DNA of 64,000 bases from a virus (IMGVR_UViG_3300006104_000013:1-64000), one strand, 5' to 3'; counted from the first letter of the stretch, positions 21,421-30,036 are shown. The notes: a model not told the origin generated them from the sequence alone. Program-made: numbers and translations.

Positions 21421-21661
21421 TGAATTGAACAAGCTGCTGGCAGAGCATTACGATGCTACTTTCCTGCGGGCCGGAAGCCCGGTCGCGGTGATTGAAAAAA
21501 TCAAGCAGCGCATGGCCGAAAGCCCTGATTTCGCGGCGGCAACGCAAGGGCGTTATTCCGAACTGGTGGCACTTGAGGGCCATTTCGGAGAAAGCGGGTT
21601 GGCAGCGCGGTGCTCCCTCTCGCATTCGCACCTCAAGGCATTAAGGGGGGCAATTGGATGA
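21413..21661 (+). CDS. Hypothetical protein, 82 aa
   Basis: Overlaps the end of terL by eight bases. Helical, starting MSDELNKLLAEHYDATFLRAG. The end overlaps the acyl carrier protein start (ATGA). Not recognised; it could be a packaging or regulatory accessory. Confidence 0.6.
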   Translation: MSDELNKLLAEHYDATFLRAGSPVAVIEKIKQRMAESPDFAAATQGRYSELVALEGHFGESGLAARCSLSHSHLKALRGAIG

Positions 21662-21897
21662 CGACTCATGAAATTGTGCGGGGGGTCTTTTCTTCAATTC
21701 TGGAAGTGACACCGGACGCCGTCGGGGACGAAGATGATTTTTTCGACGACCTCGGAGGGGACTCCCTGGACATGATGGAAATTGTCTTGAGGCTGGAAGA
21801 TGCCTTCCGGATCAAAATAAACGATGGCGACATCGAAAACATAACCACGTTGAATGAAACCGTTGCTCTTGTTGACGGAATTTTGGAGAAAGCATGA
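21658..21897 (+). CDS. Acyl carrier protein, 79 aa
   Basis: Carrier of acyl or aminoacyl groups on a phosphopantetheine arm. The attachment motif is DDLGGDSLDMMEIVLRLED, with Ser at about residue 38. The four-helix pattern (helix I HEIVRGVFSSILEV, acidic loop, helix II DSLDMMEIVLRLEDAF, helix III, helix IV TLNETVALVDGILEKA) and the length match bacterial ACPs. It is co-translated with the 2OG-oxygenase-like gene (ATGA). An ACP between terminase and portal is unusual. The cognate transferase would have to be the host's. Confidence 0.85.
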   Translation: MTTHEIVRGVFSSILEVTPDAVGDEDDFFDDLGGDSLDMMEIVLRLEDAFRIKINDGDIENITTLNETVALVDGILEKA

Positions 21898-22568
21898 TGA
21901 GCGAAGAAAAATTAGAAAGCAGCCTGGAGCTTGCTCCATATGCTGTTTGTGCCGGGTCAATCTCCGTGGACTCTGCGGAAAGCCTCGCCGAAGAGGTTCA
22001 CTTGCAGCGCAGCCATTGGACAAATCGGAATGGTTTGTTCTGGACTCTTGGGCCGTCTGCATATCTTGATGATCCGCTTGATTATGCCGTGCGAACGCGG
22101 ATGGAAACTGAATATATGAGCAAGACGTTCGGCAAGTGGTATCAGGAAGTCGGCGATGTTCTGGAAAGATTTGTTCATGGCCGTATTGTCCAGCAACCGT
22201 CTGCCGCCCCGCTTGGTTTTCACATCTTTCAAAAGACAGATGCTAAGCCATCGATTCATTTAGACCTCCCGTTTCAACGTGTGTTCTGGCCCGAACCCTT
22301 CTCAGATCCGTTCTCGTTTACTGTGCTTTTGGAATCCCCGAAGTCTGGGGCTGGACTTGACGTCTGGAATCGACCGCTGAACGAAGTCGGAGAGTCGGAC
22401 CCCGATTATCATTATCCCTATAAAGTAGGGGACGTGATCGTCCACTCCGGTCTGTCCCCGCATGCGGTTTCGTCTCGGTATCCACTGGAAGATGGCGAGT
22501 TCAGAATTACACTCCAGGGGCATGGCGCTCGGCTTTTGGCGAGTGGCTGCATCGCCGTTTACTTCTGA
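21894..22568 (+). CDS. 2OG-Fe(II) oxygenase-like protein, 224 aa
   Basis: Double-stranded beta-helix pattern: PSIHLDLPFQRVFW carries the HxD iron ligands (about residue 122), HSGLSPHAV gives the distal His, and EFRITLQGHG the Arg expected to bind 2-oxoglutarate. TVLLESPKSGAGLDVWNRP lies between, as in prolyl-hydroxylase-like folds. Directly coupled to the ACP gene, so a carrier-bound substrate is plausible. The HxD (not HxG/A) motif argues for hydroxylation rather than halogenation. Substrate unknown. Confidence 0.6.
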   Translation: MMSEEKLESSLELAPYAVCAGSISVDSAESLAEEVHLQRSHWTNRNGLFWTLGPSAYLDDPLDYAVRTRMETEYMSKTFGKWYQEVGDVLERFVHGRIVQQPSAAPLGFHIFQKTDAKPSIHLDLPFQRVFWPEPFSDPFSFTVLLESPKSGAGLDVWNRPLNEVGESDPDYHYPYKVGDVIVHSGLSPHAVSSRYPLEDGEFRITLQGHGARLLASGCIAVYF

Positions 22569-22590
22569 GTTAAACTTATCTGTGGACAGG

Positions 22591-22617
22591 TGGCCCGTTT
22601 ATTGGTACAACGGGTCA
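22591..22617 (+). terminator. Hairpin after the ACP-oxygenase pair
   Basis: TGGCCCGTT pairs with AACGGGTCA (one G-U) around a nine-base loop, followed by TCTTCTT. It separates the oxygenase gene from the lipoprotein gene and could end or attenuate transcription. Confidence 0.45.
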
Positions 22618-22637
22618 TCTTCTTACAGGAGTTGATC

Positions 22638-23261
22638 ATGAAGACACTGATTACATCCCTTGCGGTCCTGTCGCTTGCCGCATGCTCTGCCGTCCCCATG
22701 GATGTCCAGATCGAACAGAAAAAGCGCGAAATGAAGACCGAAGAGGTCGCTCGATCTGTTGATCAGCTCCCATCCTGGTGCATGGAGGCAAAACAAAATG
22801 ACGATGCGATCTTCTCGTGTGGCACCTCTACTTCTGCTGATCTTCAATTTTCTTTCGACAAGGCCGAGCTCGCAGCAAAGACTGGCCTCGCCCGTCGGGT
22901 TAATTCGATGGTCTCCCAAAAAATCAAAAATTTCCTGCTTGAAACTGGTGCGGCAGAAAATTCGCACACTTCGGTTGAAGCGCAGAACACCACCCAGGAT
23001 CTTGTCACCGAAGTCACCTTGTCTGGGTATGTGGTCGAGAAACGGATTGTTGTCCCGCAGGGGATCAACTACCGAGCTTATGTTTTACTGAAATACCCGG
23101 TTGGCGAAGCAAATCGCTTGCTGGTGGACAAGGCGAATAAGAACCAAGAACTGGAAACCCATCTTCGGGCGTCCGAAGCCTATCGTGAGCTTGAGGCTGA
23201 TATTGAAGCTCACAAACCACAGGCCGCTCCGCAGGTGCCGGTCGAACAGGAGAAGTTGTAA
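22638..23261 (+). CDS. LPP20-like lipoprotein, 207 aa
   Basis: Lipoprotein signal peptide MKTLITSLAVLSLAAC with lipobox LAAC; Cys16 would be lipidated. Downstream, LPSWCMEAKQNDDAIFSCGT, an Ala/Lys helix region (KAELAAKTGLARRVNSMV) and LSGYVVEKRIVVPQGINYRAYVLL match the order of LPP20-type outer-membrane lipoproteins. AGGAG precedes the ATG. Likely placed in the host envelope; may block superinfection or alter the cell surface (inference). Confidence 0.7.
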   Translation: MKTLITSLAVLSLAACSAVPMDVQIEQKKREMKTEEVARSVDQLPSWCMEAKQNDDAIFSCGTSTSADLQFSFDKAELAAKTGLARRVNSMVSQKIKNFLLETGAAENSHTSVEAQNTTQDLVTEVTLSGYVVEKRIVVPQGINYRAYVLLKYPVGEANRLLVDKANKNQELETHLRASEAYRELEADIEAHKPQAAPQVPVEQEKL

Positions 23262-23862
23262 TGCATATCCATATTTCTTACGGTGAACTGGCTCTCTACG
23301 GGATCATTGGTGCCGGACTCTATGCGTGGTTCCACACCAGTCGCAAGCGCAAACGTGAATTGGCCGACGATGCCTTGAAGATGGCGGGGCTACAAAGACG
23401 CAATGCGGCGCAGCAGGAGCAAACTCAGCAGGCGTGGGCGTCCCGTAGTGGCAAGACAACAACATCCCTCCACAGGAAAAGCCTAACACCGCAACAGGTG
23501 GTAATGGCAGTGGTCCGTGGTCGCAACAGTCTCCACCGCCCCAATATCAGCCGGGTCCGTCCCGGTATCAGCAGCAACCACCTCAACCGGTCCAGCAGAC
23601 GGTTGTTGTTCATGATGACAGCAGTCTTTTGACTGGCGTTCTGATCGGTGAAGCAATGGCGTCCGGTCATCATGATCACACAACTATCATTGAAGAGCGG
23701 AGCTATGAAGCCCCGCCGCGTGAAGAGCATTACCACTATGAAGCTGCGGCCCAATCCACGTCGCGCAGTTCGTCCGATGACGATTCTGACCGTGGTGGTA
23801 TCGATATCGATATCGGCGGAAGAAGCGATAGCGGTGGGTTTGACTTCGACATTGGAGGTTGA
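23261..23862 (+). CDS. Membrane protein with Pro/Gln-rich tail, apparent -1 frameshift
   Basis: Starts at 23261 (MHIHISYGELALYG), with one span IIGAGLYAWF and a basic stop-transfer KRKREL. The zero frame degenerates after about 23450 and ends at 23632. The -1 frame is open from 23449 to 23862 and reads naturally: IPPQEKPNTATGGNG, QQSPPPQYQPGPSRYQQQP, SLLTGVLIGEAMASGHHDH and the Asp/Gly repeat end GGFDFDIGG. It has no own ATG or GTG before 23656. So one gene of about 200 residues is split either by programmed slippage or by a single-base change. No perfect X XXY YYZ heptamer was found. Confidence 0.6.
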
Positions 23863-23864
23863 TC

Positions 23865-24656
23865 ATGGTTAGGTTTCTGCCTCTTTTTATTGTCGTAACA
23901 GTCTTGGTGCTGTTTTCTTTCAGTTTAGCGATGGCAGAAACCGCCACCACGACAGCATCTTATGCGATCGGCGATAACGACTCGAAAAACGATGCGCGTC
24001 GGTTCTGCCAGCTCCAGGCGATCCGGCAGGTGCTTGACGGCGTTGGTATTCGGGTGGTCAATACGGCATCCATGGTCAAGTCCGAAGCATCCGACGGATA
24101 CCATGACAGTGCACTTATGCGAACCGAGGCGATCAGCGGTGGCATCGTTCAGTCCACCGTTCTGTCCGAGCAGTTCTCAAATGTGAACCTGACCTGCACC
24201 GTGAGAGTCGAGTTCGACCGTGAGCGAATCGCGTCTAAACTTCAAATGATGACTGACAACGGGGAGCTGACTCGGCGTGTCGAGGCGCAACAGGCTCAAA
24301 TCGATCAGATGAAACGGGCGTTGGTCTCCACCCCGAACACTGCCCCGGTGCAGAACAGCTATGATCAAGCACGGGCCGAGGTCGAGCGCCTAAAGGCCGA
24401 GCGCCAAGATATGCTCCGCAAGATCGAGCTAATTGAGCCGGGCATGCAGCCGTATGAAGTTCTGCGAATTTTGGGGAAGCCGGACGAGGGGTATACTGGT
24501 CCAGCAGGGGTGGCGACTGCTTATGGGTTCCAGCGGGAATGGCGCTACGGCAGTATATGGGTGAATTTCGCCAATACCGACAACAGTGTCCGCTGTATTT
24601 CCAATTTCAGTGATCAGCGGTGTGAGGGGCCTGCAATAAAGCGGGGGGCTTGGTAG
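23865..24656 (+). CDS. Secreted protein with BamE/SmpA-like C-terminal domain, 263 aa
   Basis: ATG at 23865 follows GGAGG. Signal peptide VRFLPLFIVVTVLVLFSFSLAMA. Residues 30-130 contain DARRFCQLQAIRQVLDGVGI and LTCTVRVEFDR, like flagellar FlgT-N/LPP20-type envelope domains. A coiled coil (ARAEVERLKAERQDMLRKI) leads to EPGMQPYEVLRILGKPDE...EWRYGSIWVNF, the SmpA/OmlA (BamE) fold. Probably periplasmic, working with the neighbouring lipoprotein. Confidence 0.65.
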   Translation: MVRFLPLFIVVTVLVLFSFSLAMAETATTTASYAIGDNDSKNDARRFCQLQAIRQVLDGVGIRVVNTASMVKSEASDGYHDSALMRTEAISGGIVQSTVLSEQFSNVNLTCTVRVEFDRERIASKLQMMTDNGELTRRVEAQQAQIDQMKRALVSTPNTAPVQNSYDQARAEVERLKAERQDMLRKIELIEPGMQPYEVLRILGKPDEGYTGPAGVATAYGFQREWRYGSIWVNFANTDNSVRCISNFSDQRCEGPAIKRGAW

Positions 24657-24734
24657 TGGTCAGGGTGAGTGGATTTGAACCACCGGCCTCTGCATTCCGA
24701 GTGCAGCGCTCTACGCAAACTGAGCTACACCCTG
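24657..24734 (-). tRNA. tRNA-Pro (anticodon CGG), CCA encoded
   Basis: Minus-strand cloverleaf: acceptor CAGGGTG / CACCCTG (seven perfect pairs), D stem GCTC/GAGC, anticodon stem CTGCA/TGCAG with loop CTCGGAA (anticodon CGG), variable AGGCC, T stem GGTGG/CCACT with TTCAAAT loop, discriminator A, then CCA. It is opposite in direction to all surrounding genes, and CCA touches the stop codon of the preceding gene. The D loop lacks a GG pair (TTTGCG), which may weaken the D-T loop contact. Confidence 0.9.
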
Positions 24735-24925
24735 ACAGGTGCATTGAAAAGCTCAGATGGTTGGTCGTAGAGTCCAGATCATGATGGCGGGACAATAGCA
24801 CCCATCCTGACTCTTTGCAAATAGATCAAGGTTCTGATACGTTCCAAAGTTGGCGGGCAAGCTGCTCGTTTTAGCCAAAGACTATCCTGCCCAGCGCCTG
24901 GGGATGATGGTAACGAGGCCATTAC
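24735..24925 (+). other. Intergenic leader before the portal gene
   Basis: 191 bases without a gene. TTGCAA (24815-24820), 17 bases, TACGTT (24838-24843) is a weak promoter candidate for the structural module. No terminator-like hairpin is seen. Confidence 0.3.
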
Positions 24926-27658
24926 ATGAGCGATCTTGCCAGGGGTTTTTCCCGCGAACCACAATCTATGACCGAGGCTACCTCCCCAGATTCTGGGTTC
25001 AGAGTCATTGTGGCCGACGATGGGGGCGAGCCGATCATCGATCCCGAAACTGGGGCGATGAGCATCGAGCTTGAGGATGGTCAAGTTCTGATCGACCTGG
25101 ACCCGCCGTCCCAGGAAGAAGACGACTCTGAGGATTTCTACGAGAATCTGGCCGAGAAGATCAGCGAGAACGACCTCCAGCATATCGCGAACGACTTGCT
25201 GGAAGCGATCACCGCCGATGAACTGTCTCGTGTGGATTGGCTCGATACCAGAGCCAAAGGCATCGAGATGCTTGGCTTCAAGGTTGATGAAGAGCGCAGT
25301 GCGACGGCGACGGGATCACCGACCGACGGCATGTCATCCGTTCGCCACCCGTTGCTTGCGGAGGCGGTTATCCGGTTTCAGGCCAATGCCTCTGCCGAAC
25401 TTTACCCGACGGAAGGGCCGGTCAAGGTCCGCAATGACCAGATGCCTGTTCCGCCCAACAGCGACATCCCAGACCCGTCCGGTCTGAACAAGAACGACTT
25501 GGCCGAGGCGCTTGAGCGTGGGTTCAACCATTACCTCACCAATATCGACAAGGGCTACCGCTCCGACTCTGTGCGGATGCTGTTCTGGGTTGGCTTTGGT
25601 GGGTGTGGATTCAAGAAGGTTTACAATGACCCGATCCGCCGGATGCCGCTGTCGCGGTCAGTCGATGCCCAGGATCTGATCGTCAACAACAGCGCGAACG
25701 ATATCAACGATGCCGGGCGCGTAACCCACGTCATTAAGATGCGCCGCTCGACTCTGGTTCGGATGCAAATCGCCGGGGCTTATCGCAAGGTGTCTGACCT
25801 GACCGACCCCACCGAGAACATCAACGTGGTCGATGATAAGATTGCCGAGGTCAAGGGATTTGCGGCACGCAACAACCGCCCGGAAGACAACGAGTACACT
25901 GTTTACGAATGCTATTGCGAGCTCGACATCCCCGGTTATGAACACAAGGTCGAGGGCCAAATATCTGGACTCCAGCTCCCTTACAGAGTCAGCATCGAGA
26001 AAGATTCCCGCCAAGTCTTGGACGTGCGCCGGAACTGGAAGCCTGACGATGAGATGTGCCGCCAAAAACAGGTCTTCGTCAAATTCCCGTTCGTGATGAC
26101 GATGGGCTTTTACGACACCGGGCTCTTGCAGATTCTGGGGAATACCGACAAGGCCCTGACCGGCGCATGGCGCTTGATGCTGGATGCCGGGATGTTCTCA
26201 AATTTCCCAGGGTTCCTATATTCGGAAAATTCTGGCCGCCAGACCACTAACAATTTCCAGGTCCCGCCCGGAGGTGGCGCAAAGGTTCAGACCGGCGGCC
26301 AGCCGATCCAGAACGTGGTGATGCCCCTCCCCTATAAGGACGTCTCTGCTGGGCTGATGCAATTGGCCAAGGGGATCGAGGAAGCCGGTCAGCGCCTCGG
26401 CGGCACGGCAGAGCTCCAGGTCGCCGAGACAAAACAAGATGCCCCCGTCGGCACGACTCTGGCCATGATCGAACAGGCCACCAAAGTCTTGGCCGCCGTC
26501 CACGTCAATCTTCATGCGGCCCAGGCCGAGGAATTCCAGCTCCTCAAGGAATGCTTCCGCGAAGATCCGGAGGCTTTCTGGCGTCACGATCGCCGTCCTG
26601 TCAAGCAATGGGAAGTCGCGGAATTCATCCAGGCCCTGAATGATTACGACCTAGTCCCCATGGCCGACCCGAACACGCCCAGCCATATGCACCGGATTAT
26701 GAAGGCCGTGGCGATCAAGCAGCTCCAGGCTGCCAATCCCCAAATGTATGACGCCAAGGCTGTCGATACCCGGATCTATCGCATGATCGGGGTCCCCAAT
26801 CCCCAGGCCCTGTTCAGCCAACAAGAAGCGCCCCCCGCACCGCCCCCGGATCCGAAGTTGATCGAGCTCCAGATGGAAGCCCAGATGAAGGCCCAAGAGA
26901 TGAAGGTCCGGGCCGCAGATGCTCAGACGGAGGCCCAGGCCAAGGTGCGCGACGATCAGGTTCGACTCCATGCCGATCAGACAGAGTCGGCCGACCGCGC
27001 CGCCGACCGCGCCTCACGCGAGAGAGTTGCCCTGGAGAAAGAGCACACCGCCCGCATGAAGATCCAGGCCGAAGCCCAGGCCAAGAGCAACGACAACATG
27101 GTCAAGGCTCAGGCCGCGCAGCCGGGACACTTTGCAGATGGCGGTGAGGTTGACCCGAACGATGCTCCTCCTGACAAGGTGGCCGCCCCGCAGCCTCAAG
27201 AGCTTCCGGAATGGGCGCAAAATTATCACGCCTTTGCGAGTGGGCCGAGGACGGAGTCTCCGGATCTTGGCGAGGACGGCGAAAAGAAGTTCCAGCAGGA
27301 CATGGCCAACAGCAAATACTTTAAGACTCTGCACAAAAAACTGAAGCAGGACCCGGCGAACGCAGACCTCACGCAAGAGGAATTGCTGAACGAAGTCACT
27401 GACCCGAATGGCGACTATAATATTCGCATGGCCCACCAGCTCGGGATTAATCCGACTCTGAACAAATATGATGGGCTCTATCACTATCCCGACTCCGCCC
27501 CGGATGGGACCATGCTGAAACAGCCCGATCACCCGACCGCCTGGATGAACTTCTTCCAGAACCAGTACGGCATCGACCCACAGAACCTGGGGATCAACAG
27601 CTACTTGTCGGCCCTCCAGTATTCCCAGCAACACAATGCCCCAGCACGAAAGAAGTAG
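24926..27658 (+). CDS. Portal protein with extended C-terminal region, 910 aa
   Basis: Dodecameric head-vertex channel through which DNA is packaged. Residues 60-600 show the portal pattern seen in podovirus-like phages: LDTRAKGIEMLGFKV, SSVRHPLLAEAVIRFQANASAELYP, FWVGFGGCGFKKVYNDP and QRLGGTAELQVAETKQDAPVGTTLAMIEQAT. Residues about 640-735 form a charged coiled coil (MEAQMKAQEMKVRAADAQTE). After HFADGGEVDPND comes a further 170-residue domain not needed in ordinary portals. RBS AACGAGG. An alternative start is the Met at 24968. Confidence 0.85.
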   Translation: MSDLARGFSREPQSMTEATSPDSGFRVIVADDGGEPIIDPETGAMSIELEDGQVLIDLDPPSQEEDDSEDFYENLAEKISENDLQHIANDLLEAITADELSRVDWLDTRAKGIEMLGFKVDEERSATATGSPTDGMSSVRHPLLAEAVIRFQANASAELYPTEGPVKVRNDQMPVPPNSDIPDPSGLNKNDLAEALERGFNHYLTNIDKGYRSDSVRMLFWVGFGGCGFKKVYNDPIRRMPLSRSVDAQDLIVNNSANDINDAGRVTHVIKMRRSTLVRMQIAGAYRKVSDLTDPTENINVVDDKIAEVKGFAARNNRPEDNEYTVYECYCELDIPGYEHKVEGQISGLQLPYRVSIEKDSRQVLDVRRNWKPDDEMCRQKQVFVKFPFVMTMGFYDTGLLQILGNTDKALTGAWRLMLDAGMFSNFPGFLYSENSGRQTTNNFQVPPGGGAKVQTGGQPIQNVVMPLPYKDVSAGLMQLAKGIEEAGQRLGGTAELQVAETKQDAPVGTTLAMIEQATKVLAAVHVNLHAAQAEEFQLLKECFREDPEAFWRHDRRPVKQWEVAEFIQALNDYDLVPMADPNTPSHMHRIMKAVAIKQLQAANPQMYDAKAVDTRIYRMIGVPNPQALFSQQEAPPAPPPDPKLIELQMEAQMKAQEMKVRAADAQTEAQAKVRDDQVRLHADQTESADRAADRASRERVALEKEHTARMKIQAEAQAKSNDNMVKAQAAQPGHFADGGEVDPNDAPPDKVAAPQPQELPEWAQNYHAFASGPRTESPDLGEDGEKKFQQDMANSKYFKTLHKKLKQDPANADLTQEELLNEVTDPNGDYNIRMAHQLGINPTLNKYDGLYHYPDSAPDGTMLKQPDHPTAWMNFFQNQYGIDPQNLGINSYLSALQYSQQHNAPARKK

Positions 27659-27661
27659 ACC

Positions 27662-28066
27662 ATGGCACTCCAATTCGACGTCACCACACGCACCAACAAT
27701 ATGCAGGACATCATCACCTCGATCGGCACGAGTGGATACCTGATCATTTATGCCGGGACTCCGCCCGCTTCGGTGGCAGCGTCCTTGTCTGGCACGACAG
27801 TCCTGGCCGCGCTCCCCCTGTCGGCGGTGGCCGGTGTGGCGTCTGGCGGCGTCCTGACATTCAACGCGATCACGCAGATCAATGCGGCTGCACCCGGGAC
27901 GGCGTCGTTCTTCCGTTGCTCGAACAATGCCCAGAACGCCTATTATGTTCAGGGCACCGTTACCTCGACCGGCAGCGGCGGAGACATCCAGTTGAACACA
28001 ACCGCGATCGTCATCGGCGGCCCCGTCCAGATCACCTCGTTGACGTTCACAGCTCCGGGGGCGTAA
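27662..28066 (+). CDS. Structural protein, 134 aa
   Basis: Small beta-rich protein (TTVLAALPLSAVAGVASGGV, then PVQITSLTFTAPG) of the type found between portal and scaffold genes in this kind of phage (often annotated as conserved virion protein). Three bases after the portal stop, so cotranslated. Exact virion role unknown. Confidence 0.6.
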   Translation: MALQFDVTTRTNNMQDIITSIGTSGYLIIYAGTPPASVAASLSGTTVLAALPLSAVAGVASGGVLTFNAITQINAAAPGTASFFRCSNNAQNAYYVQGTVTSTGSGGDIQLNTTAIVIGGPVQITSLTFTAPGA

Positions 28067-28069
28067 GCC

Positions 28070-29149
28070 ATGGCAGATAACACAGTCATTAACGTCGGTA
28101 GCGGCGGTGATGTCATTCGTGACATCGACCGCACGACAGCGAAGACCCAGGTCGTTGGACTCGACTTCGGCGGGACGTCTGGTGCCGGTGGCGAGCAGCT
28201 TGCAACGTCAGCCAACCCACTTCCGGTTGTTGAAGTCACGGCTCAATCGTCGGACTCCCCGAACTTTGTTGCCATTACTGGCGATCCGACGGGCGACTTC
28301 GCCGGGCAGAACCTCCTCGAACTGGTGATGAATGACCAGTCTGGCCTGAACTTCAACGTCAAGGTCGTCAATCCGCCCAAGGTCGATGCGACTGGCGCGG
28401 CAATCGCATCCGATGCCCCCGCGCCGATCCCGCTGTCCGGCGTTGTGAACGCCAACCTTGTCATCGACACCACGGGCTACCAGAGCATCAGCATTCAGAC
28501 TAGCACGCTGGCAGGGAACGTGACGTGTTCGGATGACGGCGCGACGTGGTTTGCTTTGTCTGGGACGAACAAAGTGATCGCGGCAGCGTATGTCACGGCG
28601 GTCACGGCGGGCGCATCGTTCAACTTCCCCTGCTTGGCCCGGTACATCCGCATCACGGTCACGACGGCTGGGGCCGGAGTGGCCTATTTGCGGTCGCAGC
28701 CCTGGAACCCAGGCTATTCGACTCCGCTGCCAAGCAACGTCTCCCAATTGGGCGGCACCGCTGTCGTCACAGGCGGCTTGGCTGGCGTGTTGGCTGTTGG
28801 TGGAAACGTGGCCCAAGGCGTGGCTCCGACGACCAACCCCGTGAACATCGGCGGCTGGGATGGCACTTATACCCGTCGCCTGCTGACTGACACCTCCGGT
28901 CGCCCGCTGATCGCTACTGACACCACTGGTTCTGGGGTGCTGTCGGTGCGGCAAGACTATGGGTCGCAGGCCAACGAGCCGCTGATCGACATCCAGACCA
29001 AGATCCTGATGCAGTTGAAGCGCATCTCGTACCTGCTGGGTGAGCTACCTGCGACACTGTCGCAGAGCATGGTGACGACGACCTTCGTCCCGCCGCAGGC
29101 TGATGACGAAATCGCCTTCCTCAACGATCCTCAGTTGTTGCAACAATAA
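28070..29149 (+). CDS. Structural protein, 359 aa
   Basis: Mostly beta, with a central jelly-roll-like stretch (SIQTSTLAGNVTCSDDGATW, YIRITVTTAGAGVAYLRSQP) resembling carbohydrate-binding or head-decoration folds. The C-terminal third ends in a helix (IDIQTKILMQLKRISYLLGE). Probably a head or tail surface protein. Its stop overlaps the next ATG. Confidence 0.6.
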   Translation: MADNTVINVGSGGDVIRDIDRTTAKTQVVGLDFGGTSGAGGEQLATSANPLPVVEVTAQSSDSPNFVAITGDPTGDFAGQNLLELVMNDQSGLNFNVKVVNPPKVDATGAAIASDAPAPIPLSGVVNANLVIDTTGYQSISIQTSTLAGNVTCSDDGATWFALSGTNKVIAAAYVTAVTAGASFNFPCLARYIRITVTTAGAGVAYLRSQPWNPGYSTPLPSNVSQLGGTAVVTGGLAGVLAVGGNVAQGVAPTTNPVNIGGWDGTYTRRLLTDTSGRPLIATDTTGSGVLSVRQDYGSQANEPLIDIQTKILMQLKRISYLLGELPATLSQSMVTTTFVPPQADDEIAFLNDPQLLQQ

Positions 29150-29274
29150 TGCCTTCAGCCGCCCAACTCTACGCTAGAAATCCGCTGACGCTGACAGGAT
29201 GCCGCATCAGCAAATTTGCCCAATACACATCGAATTTCTCCCCTCCCGCTACCCCATTTGCATTGGTGGCATAA
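29149..29274 (+). pseudogene. 41-codon remnant of a LamG-type protein C-terminus
   Basis: Frame from 29149 encodes 41 residues ending ISKFAQYTSNFSPPATPFA. The next gene ends FRQYAKYVANFAPPTLPFA. The two ends are clearly related, so this short ORF is the last strand of a LamG-like protein whose body is missing, or a minimal separate gene. ATG overlaps the previous stop (TAATG) and the stop precedes the next ATG directly. Confidence 0.6.
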
Positions 29275-30036
29275 ATGCCTGCTATATCACAGTTGCCCGC
29301 ATTGACATTGACCGGTAGCGAGTACGTCCCCGCCCAGCAGGGCGTGGTCACTGGCGCTGCGACAACGGCGCAGATTGCCAATGTTGTAGACCCGCTGTAC
29401 TATCAGAATTGTTGTATGCCGAGAGCAACAGCTAACAACACTGGCGTTGACCTGTCGAGCAACGCCGCGACAGTAACAAACGTCGGGCTAACCACTACCA
29501 ACATCAATTCCAAACAGGACGCTTACTGTTGGCAAGGAACGGGGTCAGGGGCGTATGCAACCATCAACACCCCGCAGTACGCTACGTCGCTATTAGGAGA
29601 CTTCACGGTAGCATGTTGGCTCAACCCTGCGTCAATAGCTGTTTATAATCGCTTTCTGTCGGCGGGTCTTAGCGGGAATTTTGCATGGTTTTTCGGGTTT
29701 TCGCCATCCAGCGGCGGAGAATTTGACTTTTATGATGGCACGAACGAACTAGTTGGCGGTGCGGGGCTGTTCACCGCAGGCGTGTGGCAACATGTTGCCG
29801 CTGTGAGAAAAAGCGGCGTTTTAAGATTTTTTATGAACGGGGTGTGCGTCACCTCGCAAGCGTACACAGCAACTCCGGGCGGAACTTCGGCGGGGATGGT
29901 GATTGGCGGTCGGTACACAGGGTCAACTATGGGTGAAACGCTGAACGGGTCTTTGGCAGGGATTGAATTTCGTCAGTACGCTAAGTATGTCGCCAATTTC
30001 GCGCCGCCAACACTCCCCTTTGCGAGCATAGTCTAA
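29275..30036 (+). CDS. LamG/concanavalin-like virion protein, 253 aa
   Basis: C-terminal 170 residues are a LamG sandwich: LLGDFTVACWLNP, NFAWFFGFSPSSGGEFDFYD, GVWQHVAAVRKSGVLRFFMN, SLAGIEFRQYAKYVANF. Such domains bind carbohydrates and sit on phage fibres or head decorations. The front part starts AISQLPALTLTGSEYVPAQQ, a common phage appendage N-terminus. GGTGG precedes the ATG. Confidence 0.75.
   Translation: MPAISQLPALTLTGSEYVPAQQGVVTGAATTAQIANVVDPLYYQNCCMPRATANNTGVDLSSNAATVTNVGLTTTNINSKQDAYCWQGTGSGAYATINTPQYATSLLGDFTVACWLNPASIAVYNRFLSAGLSGNFAWFFGFSPSSGGEFDFYDGTNELVGGAGLFTAGVWQHVAAVRKSGVLRFFMNGVCVTSQAYTATPGGTSAGMVIGGRYTGSTMGETLNGSLAGIEFRQYAKYVANFAPPTLPFASIV

Noticed and set aside
28208-28954. 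248-codon antisense ORF
   Set aside because: Arg/His/Gln-rich shadow of a structural gene.
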